A stretch of DNA of 64,000 nt. It comes from Isoetes taiwanensis. Lineage: Eukaryota; Streptophyta; Lycopodiopsida; Isoetales; Isoetaceae. The stretch is from NCBI GenBank assembly GCA_021234155.1, contig JAJEKV010000008.1:6014945-6078944 (forward strand), given 5' to 3'. The notes beneath the pieces are model-generated. The model worked only from the letters and a program-made list of their open reading frames with translations, ran no database searches and was not told where the DNA came from. This document shows, piece after piece, positions 23,301 to 35,244 of the stretch (positions are counted from its first letter, which is position 1; each line of letters begins with the position of its first letter). The position numbers and the translations under genes were made by a program.

Positions 23301-24430
23301 TAGGCGCCCTTATTGTCAGCACCCCCAAGTATCAGCCTGTGGCGCCGCCGCCAAGGCGGGCGTGACCCTCCCCGGGACGCCGGCCCGGGGCCAGACGGGA
23401 CTGCCGCACCGATGCGGCGCCAAGTCGCCGTGGGGACGGGCAGGCCGTCCTGACACGCCACGCAGGGCCTCTGCTGACGCTCAGGTCCCCCGCTATCAGC
23501 CATAGCCCCCGCTATCAGCCATGGCGGGCGCGACAGGCCTAGAGTCGCTTTTCGGCCGCCCCGCGCAGGCAAACGCTGACCGGCGAGGGCAAGTGCGCAT
23601 TGCTGACGTGGAAACCATCTCGCACGCCATCCAAGACCCGTGATGACGTGTCAGGCCCCCGTTATCAGCCAAAACCCCGTTATCAGCCGAGGCATGCGCG
23701 ACGGGCCTAGAGCGCCGCCCGGGCGTCCGAGCGGGCAAGTGCGAACCCGGCGGGCAGGGGCACATTGCTGACATGGAAACCATCTCGCACGCCGTCAAGG
23801 TGCGTGCTGACGTGTCAGCCCCCCGTTATCAGCCAAGTACCCCGTTATCAGCCGAGGCGTGCGCGACGGGCCTAGAGCGCCGGGCGGTCCGGGCGCTGGC
23901 AAGGGTACATTGCTGACATGGAAACCATCTCGGCACGCCGTCCAAGGCCCGTGCTGACGTGTCAGTCCCCGTTATCAGCCAAGTACCCCGTTATCAGCCG
24001 AGGGCGCGCGCTGACGGGCCTAGAGAGCGCCCGAGCGGTCCGGGCGGGGCAAAGGGCGCATTGCTGACGTGGAAACCATCTCGGCACGCTGTCCAAGGCC
24101 CGTGCTGATGTGTCAGTCACCCGTTATCAGCCAAGTACCCCCGTTATCAGCCGGCATGCGCCGACGCGCTTATAAGCCCCGGCGGTCCGGCGCGGGCAAG
24201 GGCGCATTGCTGACGTGGAAACCAGCTTGGCACGCTGTCCAAGACCCGTGATGACGTGTCAGTCCCCCGTTATCAGCCAAGTACCCCCGTTATCAGCCGA
24301 GGCGTGCGCGACGGGCCTAGAGCCGCCCCGGGCGGTCCGGCGCGGGCAAGGGCGCATTGCTGACGTGGAAACCATGTGGGCACGCTGTCCAAGACCCGTG
24401 CTGATGTGTCGGGCACCCATTATCATCCGT
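23301..24430 (-). repeat. Tandem ~140-bp GTTATCAGCC repeat, second spacer
   Basis: Same paired-box family as 3421-4690, with CCCGTTATCAGCC pairs near 23660, 23823, 23967, 24120 and 24267. The flanking words here are GCTGACGTGGAAACCATCTC and GACGGGCCTAGAG, where the first spacer has GCTGGCGTGG and GCGGGCCTAG. The two spacers therefore carry distinguishable variants. Confidence 0.87.
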
Positions 24431-25067
24431 GGCACGGGAGGAGGCCGCCAACTTAGGCTTTAGGCGGCAATGTTGGCTCCGGGCGGTCATATGCCGCAAA
24501 AGCGGAGCCGGGGCGGAAAAATGCGGGAGCCTAGACAAAACCAGACGAGCAATGTCCTCCAAGGCCGTGAGTCATCTGAAGGCCGCCCGCTATCAGCCTC
24601 AGCAGACGAAGAAGAGGCGTGAAGACCGCCGCGATCCACCATGTGCCGCCCGCAGTCTTGCTTGGTCGGTGTGGGTCCGTCGCGTGGAATTGCGTGTTCT
24701 TGCCGACACGCCAACCATCTCCCCTTGTCGTAAAAGGTCACCGCTGATGTGGCAGTCACGCTATCGGCCGTGGCACGAGATGAGACCGCCAAGTTGGGCT
24801 TGAGGCGGCAACGATGGCTCTCGGGCGGTCATGAGCCACAAACACGGATTCGCGCGGGCATATGCGGGGATATGACATGGAAACCATATCGGAATGCCAT
24901 CCAGAACCCGTAGTGACGTGGAAGGCCGCCCGTTATCAGCCAGTGCGCAAGAAGAGGCAGTAAAGGCCGCCGCATCCACCAAGTAGTGCCGCTCCATGCG
25001 GCCCTGCCGAGGTCGATGCGGGTCTGGCGCGTGAAATGGCGCGTTGCCGACGTGGTAACCATCTCTC
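24431..25067 (-). repeat. Degenerate spacer repeats, second spacer (to hAT insertion)
   Basis: Collinear with 4691-5315 of the first spacer, with GGGGATATGACATGGAAACC at about 24866. Interrupted at 25068-25075 by the target duplication of the hAT element; the remainder continues at 31380. Confidence 0.85.
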
Positions 25068-25685
25068 CTTGTTGTCAGTGTTGTACCGTACTTACAGTAC
25101 CTGTACGGTACAGTAGGTATTTTACGTATCATACCTCGTAACGTACCTTTAAGATTTTAACGTACCAAAAAAAATAGCAGTCCGTTAAAAATATCAAGGT
25201 ATTGTACCTATAACGTACTTAAGATACGTACCGTACTCCAAATTTGCAAGTTTATTGCTAAATTTTCAGTTTTTAGAAGATCATGTACTCATACCATATT
25301 TAAAATACGTACAATACCTATCATATTGCAAAATTTTCTATTTGGACCATTAATTTTACTCAATAAGTCTGGAAACCAGGAATTCACAAGTCTGTTAAAC
25401 ATATAAAAATGACATGGTGTCCCATAACAGCAAGAAGCACAATAAAAAAAGTAATGCATCTTTGAGTTTTGCTAGTTTTTAGTTACATAACATTAACATT
25501 ACAGGAAATCAATTTAAGCAAATTAGTTAACAGCCATTTGATTCTTCTACAACTAGAATCATTTTACTAAGAGTGCCGATACAGGAAGAATGACCATATG
25601 TTTGCACCGCCATTCACCACACCCCACCAAATTATGCACCTGAAATCAAATAATTGATACCACATTTTAAAATATGCAATAACTT

Positions 25686-28661
25686 TCAAAAACTTTTAAG
25701 ATATGAATTGATTCTTAATTGTCGCTCACCTTGGCTACCAGTTGAAGAAACAGAATCATCCGACGAGATACTATCCATGGAATCATCTTCATCGTGATCA
25801 GAATGCCCAGCCATTTCTGCCTCCCATTCATCCTCTTCTTCCTCCACACTTGCATTCTCATCTATGATTGCCGTTGTGGCTGCCACACATCTACCTCTTC
25901 CTCTACCTCGTCTTCTTTGCAAACGTGATCTACCACTAGAGCTTGATGCAATATTAGAAGCGGCAGCAGACCTAGTTTGGCTTCTAGTCACCCTTCTGGT
26001 GCTTGAGCTTGTGCCTGGACCTGTGCTTTCTTCGAAGAACTTCCTCACCAATTCTCGTTCTCTCTCACTTAACAATTCAGCAGGAGGAGGAGTTACACTT
26101 GACGTATCAGCCTTGGTTAATTCAAATGGATTCACCTACAAAATCATTATTAAGTTAGAAACTATATGAAAATCATGCCATGGCCATATAATCTACTAAC
26201 TAATTGTAAATAGAAAATAGAGCTAATAAATCAAATTTATTACCTGCTTTGGAGATTTTCCTCGAGTCTCAAACTTATGCATCAACCTTATATTTTCTCG
26301 GATAAATACTAAGCGCTCTAATTGAGCTGGTTTCAACCGATTTCTTTTCTTTGTATGTGCAAGTGCATGTGCACTCCAATTGCGTTCACATGCACCTGAA
26401 GAACAATCCTGAAATAGATACACTACTTATTAAACTAAACTACAACTTTACATGCATGCTTATGAATCTACAATGTGGAGATTTAATTGATTATGATACT
26501 TCATACCTGTGACAAGATACGGATAGCCAAAGCTTGTAGCTCAGGAGTGGCGCCTCCAAAATGCTCCCACCATGAAACAGGTTTTGCTTGGTAGTTTCAG
26601 TTTGTGCAAGAGAAATCATGAACATAGAGGATGCATTATTTCGGAAAGCGTCAAATTGTTCTAACAAGGTAGCTGTCTCTTCCGTGCTATACCCAGTACT
26701 AATATAATTGATAAAACCTTCCATCAATGCAGGCGGTACAATAGCACTTCCTCGCCTCCACAAAGGGTGTAGAAGATGCGCAACAATATGAATTGGTTTT
26801 AAAAACCATTTCCAACGTGTCTCGAATAATTTTAGCACTTGATCATATCTAAAAAGAGAGTAAACTCAATTAGTATTTTGCCCTTGGCTTGGCTGAAAAA
26901 AATCAGAATTTAAACAAAGAATTCTGCTCATGTCATTGGCTGAATTTAAGAACATGAATTTACAAAATCAAAATTCTGCTCAATCATTGGCTGAATTTAA
27001 GTAGATGAATGAAATCAACTCTTAGAAAAGAAATACTTTGAATAAAAATCAGAATTTAAATGGATCGAATTTAAGAAAATAAAATCAACGTTTAAGAATA
27101 TGGCATACATACTTGGTAGCATCGAGAGAATCTGAACTTTTCCCATCCTTTAGTTGTGTTTCAGTTCTTTGCATGAACTCATATAAAAGGCCCATTGTGC
27201 ATCCCTCCATATCCGTTAAACGCAGCACACAGTATAATGGTTCCATAATTTTTTTAACCAACTCAAAAGATTGTTGTGTGGCAGGACTAATTTGGTCTCT
27301 TCTTTCCTACTATCAGCCCAATTGTTCCAATAATCTGAAACCACGGTTTGTTGTAGTGGAACCCATACCTTAAGTAGACGCTCTATGACGATAAAAATCA
27401 CACCAAACCTTGTTGCACAAGGTCTCAAAATGGCAAGGTTTGGGCTGAAATGCCTAAAAGTATTCTTAGCAAACTTTCTCTTGGCAAAGAAGACGGATAT
27501 TTTTCTAGCCTTCATGTGGGCTGTCTTGACCCAATCAAGTTTTCCAATATCTTCCAACAAAAGATCAAGACAATGTGAAGCACATGGAGTTCTCACAATA
27601 GTGGGGAATTCCTCCTCAATTAATCTTCCCATGGATACACACGGAGAGGCATTGTCTGTTACAATTTGGACGACATTCTCTTTGCCAACCTCTATTATAG
27701 CTGATTTCATACTTTCAGCCAAAAAAGAGGCATCAACTCTTGTTCCAACCTGGCTGCAATCAATAGTCTTCAAAAACATAGATCCGTAGGCACTAGAAAC
27801 AATGATATTGACGAGACCTCTACCATTAACGTCAACCCATCCGTCAGACATAATAGTACATCCATATTTTGGCCATGTAGCCTTCACATGGTCACATTTG
27901 GCTGTCACATCTAAAAGTGTTTTTTTCAATCTTGCATTTCTCATTTGTTGGTAAGTAACACCGGTGCACTTCTCACCAATTTGGCTAAAAGCTTCTAACA
28001 TCTTTGTCCAACATGGCAATTGCAACAAATTAAATGATAGATTAGCTTCCACAAAACATCTTACTTGCATTTCCATTGCGTACTCAATCCTCTTCATAGT
28101 AAGGACGCTTCTCCCTTTAAGTTTTGACTGACTTTCATTAAGGCGCTTGCGCGACTGGGATGAATCGCTTGGAGATCGTGGTGGTGGCATTGCCATGGAA
28201 GCATTGAATGCAAGAGATGAGGTGTCATCGGACCCTACAAAAAATATACATAACAGATATCAATATCATCATAATTCTGCTGTAAAAAAAAAATCAGCAA
28301 TATAAAAGCATGGGGAAAAACTATAAATTAAATACGAACCAGATTGAGATAATGCTATTGCTGGTGCAAATTCTGCTGAGCCCATCCCTAACTCCACCTC
28401 ATTCATATCCATCATCGAACTTGTGTCCTCATATGAACCAACTTTCAACTCTTCCTTGCATGCTTGTTTTACATCATCTGGTACTTGAGGGCAACCTTTA
28501 GCGCCATGCCCTGCAACGTGACCCAAATGCCCACATAGCCTTGTCTTTGTACCAGTAAGAAAACGGCCACAAAATTTGCAATTCCATGACCTGTTGTCAT
28601 TCTTTATTACTTTCACATTTAGGCAATACATCTCCCACAACTTGGACGGTGGACGTGGCAT
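25686..28661 (-). pseudogene. hAT transposase (BED finger, DUF659, hAT dimerisation), frameshifted
   Basis: At least five exons are read right to left. Exon 1 (ATG at 28661) encodes a BED-type zinc finger (CKFCGRFLTGTK...HLGHVAGHGAKGC). Exon 2 (from about 28237 to about 27112) carries the DUF659/transposase core (SDGWVDVNGRGLVNIIVSS, CASHCLDLLLEDI, KPCATRFG-like region). Later exons, near 26848-26510 and 26411-26245, carry WWEHFGGATPELQALA and CERNWSAHALAHTKKRNR, both hallmarks of the hAT C-terminal dimerisation domain. The last exon ends at about 25686 with an acidic tail. Splice donors and acceptors fit GT/AG. Reading frame changes are needed near 27300 and near 26590, so the protein is not continuous as written; sequencing indels could explain this. 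The family cuts and pastes DNA in the nucleus. Confidence 0.85.
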
Positions 28662-28904
28662 CCTTTACTTCTACAGAACAAGGAGAAAAGTAGAGAAAAA
28701 CAACAATTATACAACAGTAAAAAAACATTGCAAATACAAATACATACTTACTTTAGTGGCTGCAAATAGTGGCTGATGCAATAGCTACAACTACAAAAAC
28801 AATAGGACAAGTTAAAATAAATAAACATTGAATACAATGCAAAATAAATACATTGAATACAACGCATAAACATTGAATACAACACATAAGGAGCAAGCAA
28901 TTTG

Positions 28905-29560
28905 ATGGTGGATTTATCTGCCAACACATGTCAGATCTGAAAAAAGATGGCAAGGTGACAGATTTTCTTCCAGGTGCCCTGGTAGAGAAATCCTTAATTT
29001 CTAAAGGAATTATCAGATATGCATCATGCATTCCTCTGTTGCTACAAATTACCTGCAGTGGAAGGTACAATAATTTTAAAGGCATATATCCTGATCTTGT
29101 AGCATAGCAGCTGCTTTTTCATTAATTACATTGACTTTCTCAGATCTGGAGAAGCTCCCACCCGGTTGGCTGTGGCAGCAGCGGATTGTATGCTGGTGAT
29201 TACTAGACCACTTACAGAAAGGATATCCATAGACATGGATTCTGAATATTCACCCACTTATTTGGTCGACATAGATAGTATCATAGTAATAAAGAAACAT
29301 TCGATCAAGATGCTCCAACAGAGACACAAGTGGTCCTTTACAAAATGTTGGACAATCTGGTTACCTTAGTACAGGTGCTTTTTGAGGTTAGTTGTTTCAA
29401 CATCTCGTTACATCATTTCTCGTTATAGCTCTGTAGCATATGCTCACTAACACACTATGTTCAATAGTGGAATGATTCTGATCGGCCACTGCATGCCAGA
29501 GGAATACTGCAGATCAAGAAGCATCTAAAAAATCTTGTCACATTTCGTGACTCTTGCCAG
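28905..29560 (+). other. Exon-like fragments inside the hAT element (plus strand)
   Basis: Three stretches open in plus-strand frames look coding: 28905-29053 (QFDGGFICQHMSDLKKDG...), 29128-29370 (DFLRSGEAPTRLAVAAADC...) and about 29465-29560 (NDSDRPLHARGILQIKKHL...). They are separated by short AT-rich gaps. They run opposite to the transposase and match no hAT domain I know. I cannot name the source gene. Capture of host exons by the transposon is the simplest reading, but coding status is not proven. Confidence 0.3.
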
Positions 29561-29825
29561 GCTGAAGGTTTTACTACGTCATTTGAAATTTCAGTATGTG
29601 CATGTATTTGCAATAGCATGAAGTAAAATTTCACAATCCACATAAGTGCGTCAATGAGGATGTTAAAGTGCCTGTGCAGATATGATATTCATGTAGCATG
29701 CTTGAGCGTTATGTGCCCTAAAGCAGTTCCAATCTGGATTCATGTTAATATATATAAGGGGCTTACCACCTTCTTAGGCGTCCAACTCAGTCTGCTGGAA
29801 GTTCAGAATTTTCTTCTCATAGTGT

Positions 29826-30134
29826 TCATGATTGAGATTTGGAGGTTGAATTTGGCCAAGGAAAGATTATGTTAACTTCTACGAGAGGCAAATCAGATTC
29901 CTCCTGAGGCAAACCTGCTGGGGTATTTCTTGGGGCTGCTTCATTCTGGCCTGACACATTGTAATTCCTGTAGGAATGAGCACCTGCATTTGGAGTAGGA
30001 AAGGGATATGGATAAGGACCATAATGCACTGTACCATGCAGATATGCAGCAGGTGGAATTGGAAGATCATGTCCAATGGCGCCCCTTCTGGCTAATGAAG
30101 AATTAAGATCAACATTACAGAAGTTAGGAACCAA
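29826..30134 (-). other. Open frame of 102 codons in hAT element, possible host fragment
   Basis: The frame encodes NFCNVDLNSSLARRGAIG, PYPYPFPTPNAG and a C-terminal PLVEVNIIF stretch. Composition is normal for a protein rather than low-complexity DNA. I do not recognise the family. It lies upstream of the BED exon in transposase orientation and could be a captured fragment or an unrelated 5' exon. No start context or splice sites decide between these. Confidence 0.25.
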
Positions 30135-31379
30135 TGGTTTCTGTGAACCACTTTGTGTTGACGCCTTTGTGTTGACGCCTTGTGTTGTGGTATCAACCTG
30201 CTTTTCCAGGGTCTAAAGGTTGTAGATAATACCAGCAGATTACAACATTCTGCTAGACATAAATTTCCTGTACAAAGAAAAGCACTTGCTACATGGAAAA
30301 GAAAAGCACTTGCTACATACAAAGAAAAGCACTTGATGGAAAGAGTCATCTCATAAACCCTGTTTCTAATACCATAACTGCTGAAGTTTCGTCTGAAACA
30401 GGGGAAGCAGGCCACTGCTTCTTACAAGCAGTTTAGCAACACTGGCTGGATGGTATCATGAGCATTTTTTTCTTTAGCTACTTCTCATTTTGACACGAGA
30501 AACTAATAATTTATCAATTCTGAAACTAAAGAAGTGAGAAAATTAAGTATAAAGGAATGGTAAAGCAGCATAGCATACGTACCTCTTCCCGGAAACACTT
30601 GTCAAGCTTAAGTTTTAAATCCGTGCATTTTCCAATAAACCTCCCAAATGGATGATCTTCATGGCACTATGGTGAAGAGTGAGATTATCTGCCCATTCTG
30701 ACATCTTAAACCACAAATCTAAAACAACAAATCTTGAACCCATAAATCTTAAAACCATAAATCTTGCCTACAAAATAGTGGAATGCAACTGACCTTTTGC
30801 TTTAAGCTCCCTGCATCAGAATGCAAGACTGAAAAATGGATAAGAATTAGAAGTGCTTAGTATTGATAAGAGCCATGTGACAGATAAGTGCTTTTCCTGA
30901 TCATAAATGCACAGATGATTCGTTACCTTTGTTGCAAATCCACTGAAATGTCTATTGCAGAACCTAAAACCCTGGACTCTCCATCTCTTCTCTTGTTAAA
31001 ACTAAACCATCAAAGCTGAGCACAAACTGGTCGGCCAAGGCATTTCGGGTGAGCAGCAGCTATTTCGAGTGAACAACACCTGTTTCTGTGAGATCGGCCA
31101 AGGCAACAGGGTGTTCGGCCACCAGCAAACCCTACGGGAGGGAAAAAAAATTGAGGGGAAAAAAAAACCCAAGGTCTAAAATTTTTTATATTTTTTTTGT
31201 AAGATACGTATTCTAAGTATGGTATGGCTCATACCATAATGTAACGTACGGGTACGGTAACATATTGCATTTTATCACCAAAACCATTCATTTTTAATCA
31301 GACGCACTGCACTTCCAAAGATGGTATGGTAAGTACTTGAAAGTTACCGTACCCGTACGGATCCAACACTGCTTGTTGT

Positions 31380-31597
31380 AAAAGGCCCGTGCCGATGTGG
31401 CAGGCTGCCCCTTATCAGCCGTGGCGCAAGAGGTGGCCGCCAACTCGGGCTTGAGGCGGCAACCGTGGCTCCGAGCGGTCATCCACCGCGAAACGATATC
31501 CGGCGGGGGCAAATCTTGCGGATATGGCATGGAAGCCATATCCTAAATGTCCTCCAAGACGTGGTGGTGATGTGGCAGGCGATCGTGATCACTGCCC
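31380..31597 (-). repeat. rDNA spacer resumed after hAT; right edge of rDNA
   Basis: Continues the spacer exactly where 25067 left off, with AAAGGCCCGTGCCGATGTGG and CTTATCAGCCGTGGCGCAAG matching 5316-5550. Homology to the first spacer ends around 31585-31597, where retroelement sequence starts. No rDNA is seen to the right apart from a ~35-bp scrap near 34415-34453. Confidence 0.85.
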
Positions 31598-34475
31598 GAA
31601 AATTTTTTGTAACGGAATCATAAAGAAGAAACAAATCTCCTTTTTTCCTATGTTTTAATCTTAAGTCGTTTGTCATGCAATGATTCCAGCCCCAGATCCA
31701 TGAAGAACACGATGGCCTAAGCATCATCGAAGGGTCATCCAAAGCCCAATTGATAAACCCTTTTTCGATGGTCCAAATGCCCTTTTATTATGTCTTTGTT
31801 CCGAGTCTGACGGCCAACCACATCAGCCTGTAAACATATTTTCAAAGGCATAGCTACCGCTGTGACCATAAACCCAGGCCTTGAATTCATGTAGTTGACC
31901 CCAATTTTTTGTTTTAGTGTTGTAAGCCCAAAGGAGAAGCAAGCAACTTCATGCCTTTTTAGCTTGGCTTTTCTTGATTTCTCGCCATGAGAAGCAAGTT
32001 GGTACTTCATGCCTGCCATTTCCTTGAGGATAATCCGGAGGAGAGACTTCCTGATGGATGTGGGATAATCTCTCAAAACCTCTGTTCATGGTTCTTGACA
32101 AAAGCAGGATTCTGGAATGCGTGTTTCTGGGACAACCTTAAAATAAGTATGAAATGGCATGAGAACCATGTCCAGCACTTGGCATGGATATTGTCTGCAC
32201 AAGTCTTCTACAGTGCAAGGCCTTATAATTAGTGATGACCATGAATATAGATTCATGGCTACTATCTCTGGAACCTCCATGGGCCCTTCTAAATCCATTC
32301 CCCATTTTCTGAAGGGGTGTTTGGGTTTTGTTGAAGAAAAAGAGTGTCGTTTCTTAGTGGGCATTGTCTGGATAAAACTGGAGTTGGGCGGTATAAAGCG
32401 TGGGCTTCTTTGAAGAGCATGGCCGCTGGTGGCCATAAAGAATTTTCTCGTGCGGCGGAAACCACTAAAATGACCACCCTATTGGGGTTGATCTGCAGGC
32501 TTGTCTAAGAAAGTGTATGTCATGAGGGGATGGATCTGAGATGAGGTATTTTTAATTTGCTTTGTACAAAATATCAAATTCTACCACTGTTAGACTGTAA
32601 TTTGGCTATCGTGATAAAAAAGATTTGGAAGCTTTTCTTTGTTAGGTTGAAGCAACTAACGCTGCATTTTCAGGGAACAAAAGCAGCAAAACAAACCAAA
32701 CCAGTTGTGAAACCACCAGGCCAGCAAATCACCAGGCCAGCAAATCACCAGCAAACGTGTAGAACAGCAGCATGTGCATAGTTTTTCTTCTGCTTCATGG
32801 ATGAAGGTAAATACAATCTCTTCTGGCATTACATGAGCATTGTCGATGTAAATATGAAAAATTTGTAGGTTCAGGGATCTTATTTAGGAGATGGAAACTG
32901 GCCATGGAATTGTCATTAGTGTTTTGTTGATTTAAAGAAGGTCTGTCCATCCAAAAAGAACTTGATCCGCAAACCAGTTAATTGTTTCAAGAGAAATTGA
33001 CGTCTAAGATTTTGCCCAAGAATAATCCATGTTTGAACTATAAATAAAGCTATCTGAATAATCCATGTTTGAACCGCTGGCAAAGCTATGGGTTTATCTA
33101 TTGTTTCATCATTTCCAATTGAGAATAAGTTTCGCCTGTTGTGCTACATCAATACATGAACATGAAAGGGCTTGCCCCATTTTTAGGATGCACATCAAGT
33201 GTGGGGGCTGCTTTGCAGGTCTGTCCATCCAACCTACAAAACCAATTGTGTTGGGGATTCCAAAAGAAATGGATTCATCACCCGTAAATTTATGAATTTG
33301 GTCAGCTATAGTTTGAACTCCGGGAAAAAAGAAGGTGGAATAGTAATTTACCTTACCCAGAAAATTGGGGTCTCTTTGATATTAGCTTTTTTTTTTTGCT
33401 TTGAACAACCCGATTTTAGCGGGATCCGAATAGATGCCTTCTTTTCTTACCACATGACCCAAAATTTAACCTCTGACACGTTTGCACTTCTTTTGAGACT
33501 TGCCCGATTCATCACATTTTTGAAAACGAGTTCCAATTTTTCCAAAATGATCTTCCATGGAGCTATAGGCGTAAAAATCATCTTGAAAGATCTTCAAGAA
33601 AAAGTTTATCCTTCTTATAAAGTCTTGAAAAGGACATGGAAGTAAAAATTTGAGATTCCTGTAAAGTTGAAGGATAGTTTGACAAACCAAAAGGGACCAC
33701 CTTGTAGGCAAAATTCTTTGGTGAAGGTGGTTTTGAGTTGATCTTCTTGCTTGATAGAAATTTGATTGTATGCCCAAAAACCATCCATGAAATGAGGACA
33801 TCTCATGACCAGCAACTTCTTCAAGAACCTGGTGGTGAAGGAAGCTTGAAAGTGATCACGCTCCGTTGCTTTATTGATTTTTCTGTTGGCTGAATCCAAT
33901 GCAAAACCAAATCTTACCATTGTGTTTGAGAGAAATGCCATGGGGCTCACCCATTAGAATGTTTTACCTCATAAATCAATAATAACACCCAAGAGTTTGT
34001 CAATTTTAGCCTTCCGAAGTCGTCATAATTTGGGTTGAGCATAAGCAACATCCAAGTCTTATCCGGTCTTGCATCGCTTTTAGGTAAACTAAAGCGGGTA
34101 CTAATGGACCCAATTCCCAAAGCTTGATACCTCGAAGAACCCTTGTATCTCCAGAGCAAAAATATGTTTGAAATTCTTGAACAACTCTAATATTATAATT
34201 TTTTTAGGTTGGTGGACATTTAATATATCAATCCTCCACCTCATCATATAGGCCACAAGGTTATCATATGACATGGCAATCCTTATGCCATTACGATTCA
34301 AGGGCTTGAAGAGTTTGTCATGTAGAGTAATCTTCCTTTTATATTGAATAATATATAATGTTTACATGTCCCACCTAAATTTTTCTATTGAATAATATAT
34401 CACCTTTATAGTATCCTAATGTCCTCCAAGACGTATCATGGTGATGTGGCAGTAGGGCTCTTGATCTTGGGACCT
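31598..34475 (-). pseudogene. Decayed Ty3/gypsy pol fragment plus LTR (duplicate copy A)
   Basis: A degraded tandem duplicate of 34476-37321. It starts with GAAAATTTTTTGTAACGGAA, matching 34476. Integrase relics (WGMDLEGPMEVP near 32300) and reverse transcriptase relics (ATERDHFQ, MDGFWAYNQISIKQEDQLKT near 33700-33850) are collinear with the intact-looking copy. It also contains GGTTGGTGG at 34206-34214, followed by a decayed copy of the 207-bp LTR of the nested element (34215-34412). Identity to copy B is patchy: identical runs of 20-60 bp alternate with unalignable stretches. No usable reading frame remains. Confidence 0.75.
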
Positions 34476-34666
34476 CAAAAATTTTTGTAACGGAATCATA
34501 AAGAAGAACCAAATCTCCTTCTCCTCGAATGTTTTTGTCTTAAAGTCGCTTGTCATGCAATGATTTTTCAATCATTAAATGAAGAACACGAAAAGTAAGC
34601 ATCACCAAGTTCATCCAACTGCTCCAATTGATAAACCCTTTCCTTGAGTGCAAAGAAGATTATGTG

Positions 34667-35244
34667 TCAGAGCCGGATGGAAACCAGAGTCAAGAATATA
34701 TTCAAAGGGCATGAGAGCTTTTGACCATAAACGAGTTTGAAAGGAGTGTGACCCGTAGCAATTTTGAAACTAGTGTTGTAAGCCCAAAGAATAAAGAGGG
34801 CAACTTTTCCTGCTAACTGCAAAAGGCCACAAATTTTCTTGAGAACTGTGATGAGTGTTTTGTTGGTACTTTCAGCCAAGCCATTTCCTTTGAGGATAAT
34901 AGGGTGTACTCTTCCTGTTGGATGTGAAGATAATCCGTCAGCCCTTAATGGTATGGTTGACAAAATGCACACCACGATCACTAACAAGTTCCGCGGGACA
35001 ACCAAAACGCCATGATGATGTGCGTGTAGAGAACCTTGGTCTTGGCCGGCAAATCGGTGTTGTCGAAGTGCACAAGCTTCCGCCCATTTAGTAGCATAAT
35101 CCGTGATGACCGAATATAATCCGCACGGTGTGTACGCGACCGAGGTGGGTCCATGGGCCCCACAAAATCCATTCCCCATTTGCTTCCCTGTGGCGTGGCG
35201 GAGGGCGTCAAGGGAAGAGCGTCCACGGGCCGTGGCTTTCCCAT
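34667..35244 (-). pseudogene. Integrase core of the gypsy element, frameshifted
   Basis: Two overlapping minus-strand frames encode WGMDFVGPMDPPRSRTHRAD followed by YSVITDYATKWAEACALRQH, then IILKGNGLAESTNKTLITVL and TSFKIATGHTPFKLVYGQ. These correspond to the D,D-35-E integrase core, with the first Asp in MDFVGP and the second region altered. The change of frame near 35100 and loss of the normal second-Asp context suggest it is dead. It would have inserted cDNA into the chromosome. Confidence 0.75.

Larger units (their letters stand above)
25076..31371 (-). mobile_element. hAT-superfamily DNA transposon, 6.3 kb, inserted in rDNA spacer
   Basis: Both ends are visible. The left terminus starts CAGTGTTGTACCGTAC and the right terminus, in reverse complement, starts CAGTGTTGGATCCGTAC; these are imperfect terminal inverted repeats of the hAT CAGTGTTG type. 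It is flanked by an exact 8-bp duplication CTTGTTGT (25068-25075 and 31372-31379), the length typical of hAT. Subterminal regions are rich in GTACCGTAC-like boxes on both sides, possibly transposase-binding. It carries a multi-exon transposase on the minus strand (25686-28661) and about 2.7 kb of further sequence that includes exon-like host fragments. Confidence 0.93.
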
